DNA of 64,000 bases from Phyto melanocephala (GCA_941918925.1 OW799237.1:94213015-94277014); one strand, 5' to 3'. Positions 23,052 to 34,741 are shown, numbered from the stretch's first letter. Numbers and translations: made by a program. The notes: generated from the sequence alone by a model not told the origin.

Positions 23052-23849
23052 GTGAAAATTTCTCCGTTGTCAGATTAATGTCAGTAATAAACGGATTCAA
23101 TGTGGCTCTATGGTCTTTATAAATTCGAATTAAGTAAAGATAGAAAGAAATATATGGAAGGTGGCCTTACAAAGGGCAAGGCAGCGATATGTATGAGAGT
23201 TCATGGAAGTACGTCAATCTTAAGACTTATTTTTTAGTTGTTCTAAGAATACATTTTTCTTTTGTTATAAATCTTTAGAAAATATTTAAAATTATGTATC
23301 ATGCATACATACATACACACATATGTAAGTATTTTATTTCAAATAAATGTTATAGAGCTCAATAACAACTTTTTAGAAAATCTTCACCCCTTTTCATTTT
23401 TATTTTTAAACGTAGCAGAAACCACTATTTGGTTTTAACTGCGTCTTTTTATAACAAACATTGGAAAAGTGAGAAAATAATAAACATTTTAGCTTTGGTA
23501 TTCAAATAATAAATGATAATTTAAAAATTAAAAATAAGTTTACGATACAATTCATATGTTTTTAGATCAGCTCTAAAAAACAATTACCTAAAACGCAAAA
23601 TGCCCTAACTACAAAAGAAATCAAATTCGACTTTTTATCAATTCCGATACGTTTTAACATACATCATCACAAAAATTTAAACCTTTCCAGAAAAAAAAAT
23701 AGCGATTTTAAAACTAATATTCTTGCAAAAAATTGGCTTAAACACAATAATTTTTTTTTAGTTGAGCACGATCTTTTACTTCTACTGTAGAATTTATTAA
23801 ATATTATTTGGGGCACAATTTAAAAATGCTAGATTTTTGCAATATAATA
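23052..23849. other. AT-rich intergenic DNA
   Basis: No gene or repeat terminus seen. CATACATACATACACACATA occurs at 23303-23322. Confidence 0.45.
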
Positions 23850-24700
23850 ATAAATTTTTTCATTTTTATGGCAATATATGGAAGAACTGCTCATCTTTTG
23901 AGGACAAAAACGAATCAAGCCAATTTTGGATGCCGTCTTCTGAAGAGAAATGAGCGTTCGGAATCTATCGAAACAAGTAGTTGTCGGACGGGGCAAGGTC
24001 TGGATTACAAGATGGGTGATGCAAAACTACCACTTCTTTCTAAATTCTTTTTATCAGGCATTGCAGCATGTCGACGAGCGTTACCATAATGAAATATTAC
24101 GATTTCATGTCTGGCCATATATTCTAAGCGTTTTTTCGTCAAATCTTTCTCAAAATGTATTAATTGCTTTCAATATAGTTTCCTCGTGATGGTCTGGACA
24201 GATTTTAGCAGCCTTTAATATATATACGACCGTTGTAATCCAACCAAACACAGAGTATTACCTTACCTCCATGGATATTTGGCCTTGGTGTCGATTCAGC
24301 TTGTTGGACGGGCATCAAATACGATCTCCTACGTTTTGGGTTATCATATGAATTCATTTTCCATCGCATGTAATGGATCGATGCCAAAATGATTTTCTTT
24401 TTTAAGCGTTTCTCGGCTACAATTGGTATGTTACCCAATTTCCCTGCTTTTGGATGAATCCTGCAACTCGCAAACATTTTGACATTGCTGCTTGTATAGA
24501 TTTTAATGAATTTTTAAACTTTTCTTGAGTTTGACAACAATCTTCAGCAATTCTTGCACTTGCTATAAAATTCACCACAAATTATCTCTCGCACGTTGAA
24601 CTAATTAAGAACCATTCACCATAAGCCTCGTTGAAAAATTGATGTGCTTCAACGGTACTTTTTTTAACTAAAGAAGTGAAGTAAAACCTGCCACAGATGG
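23850..24700 (-). pseudogene. Inactive mariner (mauritiana-like, DD34D type) transposase
   Basis: Across frames, the minus strand reads VAGFIQKQGNWVTYQL (about 24460), then (S)FWHRSIT.DGK.IHMITQN overlapping YDNPKRRRSYL (about 24345). PNIHGGKVILCVWLDYNG follows (about 24270), then EIVIFHYGNARRHAA (about 24100), the equivalent of FHYDNARPH, and HPSCNPDLAPSDNYLFR (about 23990), the equivalent of HPPYSPDLAPSDYHLFR. This is the signature order of mariner transposase. Frameshifts, loss of the N-terminal helix-turn-helix region and a D-to-G change in the second catalytic motif (HYGNAR) show it is dead. Confidence 0.82.
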
Positions 24701-25317
24701 CGCTTTGTTGACATAAAAATCGACATTTTCGAAGAAAAAAAATTTAGTTTTTTACACTAAAATGTTCAATAACTAAATGAGAACAAACAAATAAAAGCGC
24801 TATATTCAGCAGTACTGATAATATCCTTTACCATCATGTATAGATTCAGAATCAGCCTAGATTTTAGATTTAATGCTATACAACATTTAACTTTATTATT
24901 ATATCCGACATTAACTTTAATTTTGGATTTTTTAATTTTTTATTTATTTATTAATTTCAAAGTAAATTTACAAAAAATATATACAGAATGAGGACTAGTT
25001 ATTTTTCAAACCCATTTTGATGGGGTTTTTATTTAGAGGTCATCTTGGATTTTAACTTTTTCATAGTTTACTGTTTTTTAATGATCAAGCCCCCTTTTTT
25101 GTCACTACTTAATATTATGGGGGTTGAAGGGGACAAATTCGTAATTAGTATGATTGATCTATATATCCAACTTTTCATTTAAGACTTTATCTTGGCTTTT
25201 ATCTTTCTCATAGGCTTGGCGCCACACGTGAAATGTACATTGACAGATATGTTGTAACCTTCAAAATGACATACACATAAGTTCCAAAAACCACATTCAA
25301 AAGATATGATATCTGCT

Positions 25318-25526
25318 CAAGGCATATTAATTCATCAGGTAATTGCAGTTTGGAGAGATTTTTTTTTTGTTGATATTTTTTATCTATGAAGTTTGACATT
25401 TAAAATAAATGAGAGAGGAGAGCTAATTGTTTTTTGTCTATAGACTTTAACAGCTGAAATTTAAAATAAGTGAAAAATAATAATCAGCTGACGAAACAAG
25501 ACTACCTGATGAATAAATTTGCCTTG
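25318..25526. mobile_element. CAAGGC MITE, full-length copy
   Basis: Termini CAAGGCATATTAATTCATCA and its complement ACTACCTGATGAATAAATTT...CCTTG. TATCTGCT occurs at both flanks, offset by one base. Contains the family's CAGCTGAAATTT / AATCAGCTGACG motifs. 209 bp, no ORF. Confidence 0.8.
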
Positions 25527-25582
25527 CTATCTGCTGTAGCTCTCGCATTTTTAAGTTATACGCCCAATATTAGGGTATATCG

Positions 25583-25712
25583 GAGGCAAAATAACGGCAT
25601 TCGATAACGATCGAAATTTTACTCGAACAATCGAGTTCGCTGTGTTTATGGTATAGAGATTCTAATAAGAATTTTCAAATTTCGATCCCGTTCGAATGCC
25701 GTAGTTTGCCCC
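25583..25712. mobile_element. Palindromic (foldback) MITE, copy 1
   Basis: The left arm GAGGCAAAATAACGGCATTC...GATCGAAATTT is complementary to the right arm AAATTTCGATCCCGTTCGAA...GCCGTAGTTTGCCCC. With about 40-bp arms in a 130-bp element, most of it is stem. It matches the element at 61869-61990. Confidence 0.75.
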
Positions 25713-26037
25713 TAGGTTACGACATATAAATATATATGAATTTAAGTACAATAGTTTTTTATGTTTTTAATATTTCTGTTAAACGTTTTCTCGAATAATT
25801 TTTCGATTTATTGGCAACATAAAAATATGTACTTTACTTTTATATTTTTTTTTTAATTCTCTACTTTTTTATAATTCTTGTTTTAGTAAAAAATTTCATT
25901 AATTAAAATTTTTCTTCAGCAAAATACTTTTACAATACAAATATAATTAGAACAAATAATTCTATATTTCAATTTTCAATAAAACACTGAGTTAAATAGT
26001 TGATATTTACACACAACATTTGTAGTTCTGATCAAAA

Positions 26038-26085
26038 GAGTGCTGATGATGAAACCGTAGCTGGTTTCGAAAATGCATTCCACTC
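26038..26085 (+). ncRNA. Hammerhead-ribozyme-like motif, copy 1 (type I layout)
   Basis: In order: stem I strand GAGTG (26038-26042), core CTGATGA (26043-26049), one extra T (26050), stem II GAAACC (26051-26056) / GGTTTC (26063-26068) around a 6-nt loop, core GAAA (26069-26072), a minimal stem III ending ATTC (predicted cleavage after 26080), and the stem I partner CACTC (26081-26085). All core positions of the hammerhead consensus (CUGANGA, GAAA, U16.1-C17) are present. The unpaired T before stem II departs from the canonical fold, and stem III is very short, as known for some animal hammerheads that work as dimers. Confidence 0.55.
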
Positions 26086-26539
26086 AGCTATTATCGGATA
26101 ACTAACTTTTCCTAGATATTCTGTCATTATCACATAGAACTTATAGCCTAATATAAAATATAATACAAATTAAGAAAAGTTCAAATGTAATACTTTAAAA
26201 ATACAACAAACAAACACTGGGCATGGTGTAAAAATAAAACATTGTTCAACTAATACTATCTTGTTTAGAACACATGTGACATATAATGCAACTGCATAAT
26301 TGCAAAAATTGCTTTAGCGACATCTGTAGATCTGTAGCTAAAGGCAACCATTAATTACTTGTGGTAATGACGTGCAAAAAGAATACAGGAAAAACAGATG
26401 TTGGTAAATTTCGTACTAACTCAATGTTATATGAAAGACATAAATCAATTAGAACAAATAATTCTATATTTCAATTTTCAATAAAACACTGAGTTAAATA
26501 GTTGATATCTACACACAACATTTGTAGTTCTGATCAAAA

Positions 26540-26587
26540 GAGTGCTGATGATGAAACCGTAGCTGGTTTCGAAAATGCATTCCACTC
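26540..26587 (+). ncRNA. Hammerhead-ribozyme-like motif, copy 2
   Basis: Identical in sequence to copy 1: GAGTG 26540-26544, CTGATGA 26545-26551, stem II 26553-26558 / 26565-26570, GAAA 26571-26574, predicted cleavage after 26582, CACTC 26583-26587. The two predicted cleavage sites are 502 nt apart, the unit that would be released from a transcript spanning both. Confidence 0.55.
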
Positions 26588-26679
26588 AGCTAGTATCGGA
26601 TAACTAACTTTTCCTAGATATTCTGTCATTATCACATAGAACTTATAGCCTAATATAAAATATAATACAAAATACTTTT

Positions 26680-27618
26680 TAAAAAAACAAATTTTCAGTT
26701 TTTCCTTTTAAAGGACATTTGCTTTAACCCTCATTTTAATATACAAATGAGAAATAAATTAGTCTATTATTATAAGTAATTGTATAAGTTTAGTTTTACG
26801 GATTCTCTTTTCAAGAAAAAAATGCAAATTAATACAATACCATAACTTAATACTCGTATCTACATAAAAAAATTAATTAAAATGAGAAATAAGTAAGAGA
26901 ATGAAGTTAATTAAAGCAAATTGGCGTTTACTCTATAGTATTTATAAAAAAAAAATAATTATATCAATTAGACAATAATAGTGTCAATTGGATAATGCTG
27001 AGTGTAAATCGGAAAAATGTACTAAAAAAAAACATAAATCAATTTTATTTACTCAACTATTAGATAATTCTGATTTTCCTACGAAATAATAAATTATTTA
27101 ATTTTACATAGAAAAAAGTACAAACTTTTTGTTAATTTTCATTAAAATTTTATTTAATTTTATTTTGTAATTTCTCAATAGTTTTTCTGTTTTTCTATTG
27201 AAAAATTGTAAGTGTTGAAAAGTATAACAAAAAACTAACATTGATTTAAGGTGCATTGAACGTCCTTGTGGCAAAGTGCAAAATAAATAAATACAAAAGT
27301 ATTTTTTCTTTTTTCTTCTTAGTTGAATGCACATAACGTTCTCATAGAGACAAACAATCGCAGATACGATTAGATTAAAAAAAAGTAGATTTATATTGCC
27401 ACAATCTAATACATAGAGATCTACATTATATTTAAATGTATTTATGTCTACGTATTTGTATGTACTTAAATGTGTGTTAAATATTTTACAATGCACTCAA
27501 TGTTTTACCTTGTATGCACTTGCACTCTGTCAATGATGATACAAAATTGACTGCAAAAACAAATTGCGAAAAAGTTATAGAACAGAATAATAAATAAATT
27601 AGAAAATAATTGGAATAA

Positions 27619-27620
<2 letters not shown>
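26680..27620. other. AT-rich intergenic DNA
   Basis: No supportable gene. The minus-strand frame at 27104-27496 is long for the window but is low-complexity (Lys/Phe/Tyr/Leu) and has no family motif or splice context. Confidence 0.45.
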
Positions 27621-27665
<45 letters not shown>

Positions 27666-27685
27666 ATAGTAGTAGTAGTAGTAGT
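27621..27685. repeat. (GTA)n / (TAC)n trinucleotide microsatellite
   Basis: About 21 units of GTA with one interruption (AATAGT at about 27664). It produces a meaningless poly-tyrosine frame on the minus strand. Confidence 0.95.
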
Positions 27686-27767
27686 CGCTAAGAACGACTT
27701 TTAACTGACCTACCACATTAGTTAGTAATTTTTGAGTTAAGTACAACAAAACCAAAAAAATAAAAAA

Positions 27768-28681
27768 CAAGTAAGAGCGCTATATTCGGACGTGCCGAAT
27801 CTTATATACCCTTCACAACGTGAAGTCATGCAATAACAGTAGTTTGTATCACCATTCATCCCATATGAAATACGTACATACATATAAAAAACATACATAT
27901 ATAAAAACATCCCATTGTAAAATTATAAATTTACGTATGTATGTTAAAAAAAAAAAAATAAAAAAAAAATTTAAAAAAACATATCGTCTAAATTTCCTGA
28001 TCTTTTCTATTGATTATATATGATTTCTCCAAGCTTGAGATCAACTATTTTAGTTTTTCTATAAAAATTTAAAAAAACATTAAAAAAAATTAAAAAATTA
28101 AAAAAAAATAATTAAAATAAATATAATAAATATAAAACAAAAAAAAGAAATTAAAAAAAAATAATAATAAAAATATAAATAAAAAAAAAAAGAAATTAAA
28201 AAAAATAATATATTAAATAAAAAAAAAATTAAAAAAATATTAAAAAAAATATAAAAAAAATAAAAAAAAAATTTTTTTTGGCTCAGCTGGGAATCGATGC
28301 CACGTTTTCTCTAACCAGTATACACGTTTGTATGCATGTATGTATGTTGTTGTTGTAATGTTGTTTTTGTGAAAAAAAATCGAGGTGGTCGTGGGTTTTT
28401 GCTCATATCTCAGTTGTTTATGTACCGATGTTTCTAATTTTCAATACCGATCTACTCCCGAATATTTCTGATATTTGAATACCTCACCCGGATCCAAACG
28501 ATGTCGGGGGATCAAAAAGTTGATATCAACATACACACGGACAGACGGACAGACTGACAGAGCTTAATCGACTCCTCTATTTATAAGCTTTCAGAAAATA
28601 TATACTTTATGGGGTCGGAAATGAAAATTGTAGAAATTTCACACGGAATGACACTTCACTTCACTGTGTGAAGGGTATAAA
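27768..28681 (+). repeat. Dispersed repeat, GGGTATAAAAA family, copy 4 (longest)
   Basis: Left end AACAAGTAAGAGCGCTATAT, TATACCCTTCACAACGTG at 27804-27821, right end CACTGTGTGAAGGGTATAAA at about 28661-28680. An expanded A/T-only tract (27940-28270) explains its greater length. The core GGCTCAGCTGGGAATCGATG (28279-28298), CGAGGTGGTCGTGG and ACACGGACAGACGGACAGAC are all present. Confidence 0.8.
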
Positions 28682-29163
28682 AAGATTTAAATTAAATAAC
28701 TCGACTAAACTGTAATTTTATTTTTTGTTGGCAACACACAATGTTTTTCAGTGTAGACAACTCTTCAAAGAGCAAAAGCACCACATATGGCTTAAAACGG
28801 GTAAAAAGAGAAAACATTTAAAAAAAGTACGCAAAAAGCACCAACAATAATTTTAATAAGACAACATACAAGGTAAAATTAGATTCAACTCTATATAAAA
28901 AAAATAGAGACAAAAAATATTCTCTCTTTCCTTATATAATTACACCATGGACATAATTAGCAGATGAACTATTTAGGCTGATAAAAAAGATGTAGAATTA
29001 AAAAATATTTTACAGAATACAACAGGGAGTTGTGAATTGAACATTTATTTTAGTTTTTATAAGTTTTTAATAATTATATCTATGTATTTAAAAGGTTTTT
29101 AATATATTTTTTCTAAAAAAAAATATTCTTAAATTTTTATTTTATAGAAAAATGTGTATAAAC
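28682..29163. other. AT-rich intergenic DNA
   Basis: No gene seen. A short CTCTATATAAAAAAAATAGAGA patch near 28891 resembles part of the repeat pair at 42728 and 43431. Confidence 0.4.
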
Positions 29164-29372
29164 CAAGGCATATTTATTCATCAGGTACTCTTGATTCGTC
29201 AGCTGATTATTTTTTTCAACACTTATTTTAAATTTCAGCTGTCAAAATGCATAACTAAAAAACTATTTTCTCTATTTTCTAATTTATTTCAAATGTCAAA
29301 CTTCATATATAAAAAATATAAACAAAAAAATTCTCTCCGAGCTGCAATTACCTGGTGAATAAATATGCCTTG
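29164..29372. mobile_element. CAAGGC MITE with perfect 8-bp TSD
   Basis: Termini CAAGGCATATTTATTCATCA and ACCTGGTGAATAAATATGCC...TTG. GTATAAAC is present immediately before the left end and immediately after the right end, a perfect 8-bp duplication that defines the family's hAT-like target size. Frames over it are shadows. Confidence 0.88.
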
Positions 29373-29639
29373 GTATAAACCTTTTTTGTTTAAAAAATTC
29401 TCAGTAATTTTTTTTTGTATACTTTTTTCCAAATTTTTGACACATTATTTTTTAATTGCAAATCTTTTTACCCTTTAAAACAAATCTTTCTTTTTTTATA
29501 CCATAAAAATCATTAATTTGGGCTACTTAAAATTTGAACTACCGATTACTTTGACTTTGAAAGGTAGAATAACATTCAATTTTATTTGAATTTTCAGTTT
29601 TATGTTTAACATTTGCAAAATGTTTATAAAAATGCCGCT

Positions 29640-29872
29640 ATACGCCCGAACAAAATTGGAAAATACTAAAAACGTACTTCCAAAGTATTGAGTCTTTAAC
29701 GCAAACTGTAGGAAATTTGCGTGGAAATTTTTCGAAAAGAGATCGGCTTTCAGTTCAGTTTGTGCGTCAATTGGTCAAGAAAGTTCATGAAAATGGATTG
29801 TTCCATCGTTTCGTTCAATCGAAAACATGGCTGCTGTGGCTTAGAATATGCAACATCAACTACAGGATTCGC
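29640..29872 (+). pseudogene. N-terminal fragment of a Tc1/mariner-like transposase
   Basis: Reads LRGNFSKRDRLSVQFVRQLV then KKVHENGLF (29724-29805) and, one frame over, RSIENMAAVA.NMQHQLQDSP (about 29815-29872). These are the helix-turn-helix and linker of this transposase type (FxxxxRxSxxxIRRLVxKFxxxGSV..., RSxENIAAVAESV). It stops exactly where the family B derivative begins, which suggests that element inserted here. Confidence 0.55.
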
Positions 29873-30620
29873 CATCTAACGTTTTTTTTTTTTCAACTAG
29901 TGCTTATTTCGTGAATAGTAACACTTAGCTCATGTCTGATTTGACAGATAATTAGTTGAATCCTTTCGCTGATCGAATATGGTTGTGTATACGCTTAAAC
30001 AACGCTGGGAAATATTGCGACATTACTTTGGCCGATTTTGCCAAAAAAAAATCATCTTTTCAGAAAAAGCTCATTTTGATCTTGGCGGGTATGTAAACAA
30101 GCAAAATTGTCGCATTTGGGGCACAGAAAACCCGCACGCATACATTGAAAAGCCGATACACCCAAAACGAGTCACTGTTTGTTGCGGATTTTGGTCCAGA
30201 GGCATAATTGGGCCATTTTTCTTCGAAAATTAGCAAGGAGTAGCTGTAGTCAATGGCGATCGTTATCGGGCCATGTTGAACGAATTTTTGTTTACAAAAA
30301 TTAAAGAGGAGGATATTGGCAACATTTGGTTTCAACAGGACGGCGCTACGTGCCACACAGCCGAAGCTACAATTTTTTTTATAGCATTTTCAAAAAAAAA
30401 AGTTATTTGGCGGGCCCTTTAGTTATCGCTCTAAGGAACTGAACTTCTGTCGAAAAGAAGAATTTTGCATACTGAAAAATTGGGTCGATAGAAATCGTAG
30501 TAGTCACATGAATGATATTCTGTTCCATTCTTAAATTCAAGGTTTAACCTTTCCAATAAAACCATTACCTTTTTTATAGCCGATTAAAATCTAAAATCTT
30601 AAATGCCCCACCCTGTATAC
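29873..30620 (+). pseudogene. Family B Tc1/mariner-like element, internally deleted
   Basis: MVVYTLKQRWEILRHYFGRF (29979) runs directly into KKIIFSEKAHFDLGGYVNKQ (30045). The helix-turn-helix/linker region is deleted in frame; IIFSDEAHF normally carries the first catalytic Asp, here Ser-Glu. Then come CRIWGTENPHAYIEKPIHPK, VTVCCGFWSRGIIGPFFFEN, a stop, NGDRYRAMLNEFLF, NIWFQQDGATCHTAEAT (second catalytic Asp present, about 30317-30367), and decay. The right end is near AAATGCCCCACCCTGTATAC (30600-30619). Inactive. The same deletion junction is present at 60496-60772. Confidence 0.78.
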
Positions 30621-32095
30621 ATATTCATAATTGTTTTAATATATTTAAAAACGAAGTGGCTCACGTTTAATTTTTTATAAATATTTATTTTATTTTTATA
30701 TTTATTTACTCCACTTCGTTCATTCGCTTGTTCATATTCTGTTCAAAAGTTCAACGCAATAAAAATACCAATTACTAGGAAAGTGAGAAACAGAAAAGCT
30801 TATTGCAAACATAAAAATATTTTTTATATGTAGTTTTTTGCCGAATTTGTTTAAATTTCATTTAACCAACAAGAACTTCTAATTTTGTCAAGCTATGTTT
30901 TTTAAAAAAATTATAAAAGTGTCGTTCTTTAATAAATATGTGCTATTTATAGAGAATGGTGAAGTTTGTCTGCTTTTAAAAAAAAAGATAAAAACTCTTT
31001 AAATCAATGACAGTAACTTTTAGATGCGTTATTATTTTGTTTGATTTTCTTTTGATATTTTTTTTTCGGTTGCAACAAAACTGCAACATACATATATGCA
31101 GCAAATCCCGTGTGCTAAACGATTCAATTGTAGGCATTTTCAGATCAAAACCAAAATTTTTCAAAAGAGATATCACTAAGTTTTGTAACGCACGCTACAA
31201 AAATTGGAAATAATTTTAAAGTTGAACTACATATGTTTTTTCTAGTAAAGCACACAAAATCTAATTCCTAACAGAAAGATTAACACAAGAGAATTCTAAA
31301 ATAATATTTTTACAGCCAAAAAATGTCGGGTTTTTTATTAAAATTCGTGCTTCCTTAATTACTACACACGTTACATTTAACCCAGTAACATAAAAATAAA
31401 CACAATTTTATTTATTTTAACAAATTTATTTATTTTTGTTTTTATTAACACTTCATAATTCACATTTTATGTTTATAAATATATGAATAAACATAAATTT
31501 GTTTAAGTTAATGTACTTGCCGTTACGTTGGGGATTATAAATGTTTTCTGTTAATATAATTCGATAGAAAAGCTGAAAGTAGGAATTTATAACGCTTGGC
31601 GGAATATACATAGATTTAAAAATCTGGAAATAATTATTAATTGTATGTATGTATATTTATTATTTATAAAACAATAAATTAAAATGGCCAGTATATAAAA
31701 TGAAAAAAAAATCAAGATGTCACATTTTACTCTAATAATATACACTGACCTTATAATTTTGATTCATTATAAAATGTACCTTTTTCATATTTTTTTGTTT
31801 ATTAAAAGAACTAACGGTAACCAAATGTGAGCAAAAAAATTAAAATATGAATAACATTTGAATAAAATTTATTTAAGGTTACGATTGAAACCACAGCTTT
31901 TTGCATTTTAGCAAAAAGAAAATAAAAAGTTAGTGACCTTATCCTTTTTTTGGCACAGATCACTACTAATTTGAGTCCCTTTTCGTCCCCTTTGTTCCTT
32001 TGTGATTTCAATGCTGCTAATCAGTATCCCTTCCTTCACTGAGTCCGAATACTATAATACACATATCTGATATTTAGGTGTTACGAACTAAGATC
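30621..32095. other. AT-rich intergenic DNA
   Basis: No gene or terminus identified. Frames at 30976-31213 lie on opposite strands over the same bases and have no motif. Confidence 0.45.
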
Positions 32096-32845
32096 TACAC
32101 GCAAAGAAAAACCATGCACGCAAAGAAAAACCATGGTTACGACATGATCACGACGGTCATATTATTTTTTCTAGAACAATATTTGGTTGTCGAAAACAAT
32201 TAATAGTTATTTTTGTTTCATTTCATCATATATTTTCTCACTAAAATCAAGCATTTGTTAGAATTGTATCATTTAATGATTACTTTTCGTAAAAATTTCA
32301 AAATGGTTATCATTTAAAAATAGTATGATTTAAAAAAATTAATTTGACAAAAATAACATTATATTCATAATCCTTAAAAAGATAAAAATAATCATTGAAT
32401 AATAAGTGAGACAACAGTATGATTACAAAATAATCAAGCTATGATTTTTTTTAATAATAATTTGATTTCAATTGTTCTTCTTCTTGCTGAATAAATTTTT
32501 ATTATTTTAAAAGTTTGAAATGTCAAAAAAAGGAACAAAAATTTTGAAAAATTTAAGAAAATTTAAAAATAAACGAGAAAGTGTAAAAAAAAATTGGTAT
32601 AAAAATTGCAATTAAATTGGTAAGTACAATCAATATGTGTATGTCACAGCAAAAGACAATAATTTGCCGTAGAAAAGCAAAGATTGTTGATTACAATTGT
32701 AAATAGTCATATATATGATTATTGAATGATATTTTAATTAAACATAATAATGATAACTGGTAACCATTATTATTTTAAACATAATCATACAATTCAATCA
32801 TAGTATGTTGCTATTCGATTATGGTTACCACAACCATATTTTTTC
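32096..32845. mobile_element. Long-TIR MITE, first of a tandem pair
   Basis: The left end ACACGCAAAGAAAAACCATG (partly duplicated at 32098-32133) and GGTTACGACATGATCACGAC are mirrored at the right by ACCACAACCATATTTTTTCT...TTGCGTGT (32828-32853). Interior AT-rich, no ORF, about 750 bp. Confidence 0.7.
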
Positions 32846-32849
32846 TTTG

Positions 32850-33540
32850 CGTGTGGTTACGACATGATCACGACGGTCGTACTATAATTTCTATAACAAT
32901 ATTTGGTTGTCGAAAACAAGTAATATTTCTCTTTGTTTCATTTAATCATATATTTTGTCACGATAATCAAACATTTATTTGAATTGTATCATTTAATGTT
33001 TACTTTTCGTAAAAATTTCAAAATGGTTATAATTTCAAAACAGTATGATTTACAAAAAATATTTTCACAAAAATAACATTATATTCAAAAGCATTAAAAA
33101 TTACAAATTAATCAAGCTATGATTTTTTTAATAATAATTTGATTTCAACTGTTCTTCTTCTTGCTGAATAAATTTTAATTATTTTAAAAGTTTGAGATGT
33201 CAAAAAAATGAACAAAAATTTTGAAAAATTAAAGATAATTTACAAATAAACGAGAAAATGTAAAAATATATGGGTATAAAAATTGCAATTAATGTGGTAA
33301 GTACAATCAATATGTGTATGTTACAGCAAAAGACTACAATTTTCCGTAAAAGCAAAGATTGTCAATTTCAATTGTAGTCATATACATACTATGTATATGA
33401 TTATTGAATGATACTTTAATTAAACATAATAATGATTACTGGTAACTATTATATGTTTTACGATAATCATACAATTCAGTCATAGTATTGTTGCTCTTCG
33501 ATTATGGTTTCCACAACCATATTTTTTCTTTACGTGTAGT
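32850..33540. mobile_element. Long-TIR MITE, second tandem copy
   Basis: It repeats the interior of the previous copy almost base for base in order: GGTTACGACATGATCACGAC, TTTGGTTGTCGAAAACAA, GTTCTTCTTCTTGCTGAATA, TGGTAAGTACAATCAATATG. It ends ACAACCATATTTTTTCTTTA...CGTGTAG. It shares the junction TTTGCGTGTGG with the first copy, so the pair is head to tail with a common terminus. Confidence 0.7.
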
Positions 33541-33930
33541 GGGTAAATACTTAAGTAGGCAACTTGAGCTAAATGTAGTTTGGAGCAAGGCTATAAATAT
33601 GTCTCTTAAATAAGTTATAAAGAAAAATTACAAAAAAATAATTTTTATTCGAAATTATCCTAAAAAAAACTAATATTTGAAGGTGTACGTCGCACTTTTT
33701 TTAAGTTTTAAGTTTTAAGTTTTTTAACGTACATAAGTAATATGTTCACTCAACCTTATCGAAAGTTTTCTTTAAACGGTACATTAACTGAAATACAAAA
33801 TTCATTTGAAAACCAATTTATTGTTTAATGGTAACTTGATTTTATGATTTAAACTGTTTAATATAGTAGCGTATACTTCCTATATAAAAATAGGGGGCAC
33901 ATACTGCTTTAAAAATTGTTGATATATGTT

Positions 33931-33946
33931 TGTATGTATGTATGTA

Positions 33947-34000
<54 letters not shown>

Positions 34001-34010
34001 AGTATGTATA
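33931..34010. repeat. (TATG)n(TG)n microsatellite
   Basis: TGTATGTATGTATG passes into about 17 TG units (33952-33990) and back to TATG/AGTATG. Simple sequence only. Confidence 0.95.
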
Positions 34011-34741
34011 TATTTAATTTACTATGTATATAAAGTTAAATTCAAATTTAATATACGATATCATGATTATAAAACACAAAATGGTAACTGCATATACAAT
34101 GTATAAAATTACAAATTCTTATGAGTTAGAATGCAAATCATAATACTTTAAAATACTTGAAAACCTCTTGAGAATTCCTTTAAATATTTACATTTATTTA
34201 TGTATGTTTTAATGTCATGCTCTTTATAACTATTCTATAGTACATACATGCATACATCAAAATAAAATATTTCTTAATAATAAAATACAAATCGTTGACA
34301 TTTTTTATGTTATAGAAAGCTTTTAGACTAACTAAAATAAGCACACTTTTGCAAAAACTTTTTGATTGAGAAAAACTAGGCGAACGAAAAATATTTGCCT
34401 ACGCACTTATAGACGACGCATATGAATAATGTACTATGTATGGGGCGTCAGTTTAAAATGCATTTTCTTGTACTTTTTTAGTTGCATTTTATCATGTTTT
34501 TTTTTTGCTTTTAAGGTGAACGAACTCAAATTGCCTTAAAAAATGCCAAGGCAAGCAAATATATATAAAACTGTTTGCTCACACAAAATATTAGAAACGA
34601 AAAAGCTCCATAAAATACAGTTGCAAATAGTTGTGAATAAAAGTCATATAATGAAACTGCAAGACTAAAAGTGAACGTGTGAGTAAATAAGTTATCAACT
34701 AAGGAAAAAAATGTAATAGGTATAATTCGATTAATATTTAA

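Larger units (their letters stand above)
25932..26668 (+). mobile_element. Retrozyme-like element: 225-bp direct repeats each carrying a hammerhead-like motif
   Basis: Direct repeats 25945-26169 and 26447-26671 differ at only about two positions (C/T at 26009/26511, T/G near 26091/26593). They are spaced exactly 502 bp and enclose about 277 bp of unique, non-coding sequence. The 11-bp AAAATACTTTT lies at 25921-25931 and again at 26669-26679, consistent with a target duplication around the whole. Each repeat holds the ribozyme-like motif annotated separately. This resembles animal or plant retrozymes or Penelope pseudo-LTRs (known families). No RT is encoded, so it would be non-autonomous. No TG...CA LTR ends were found. 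Confidence 0.65.

Noticed and set aside
27104..27496. 130-codon minus-strand frame
   Set aside because: Low-complexity Lys/Phe/Leu/Tyr composition, no family motif, no splice context; expected by chance in A/T-rich DNA.
27486..27770. Minus-strand 94-codon frame with a long tyrosine run
   Set aside because: The tyrosines are a translated (TAC)n microsatellite; the flanks have no coding character.
30976..31213. Overlapping frames on both strands
   Set aside because: No motif in either, and they cover the same bases; treated as chance.
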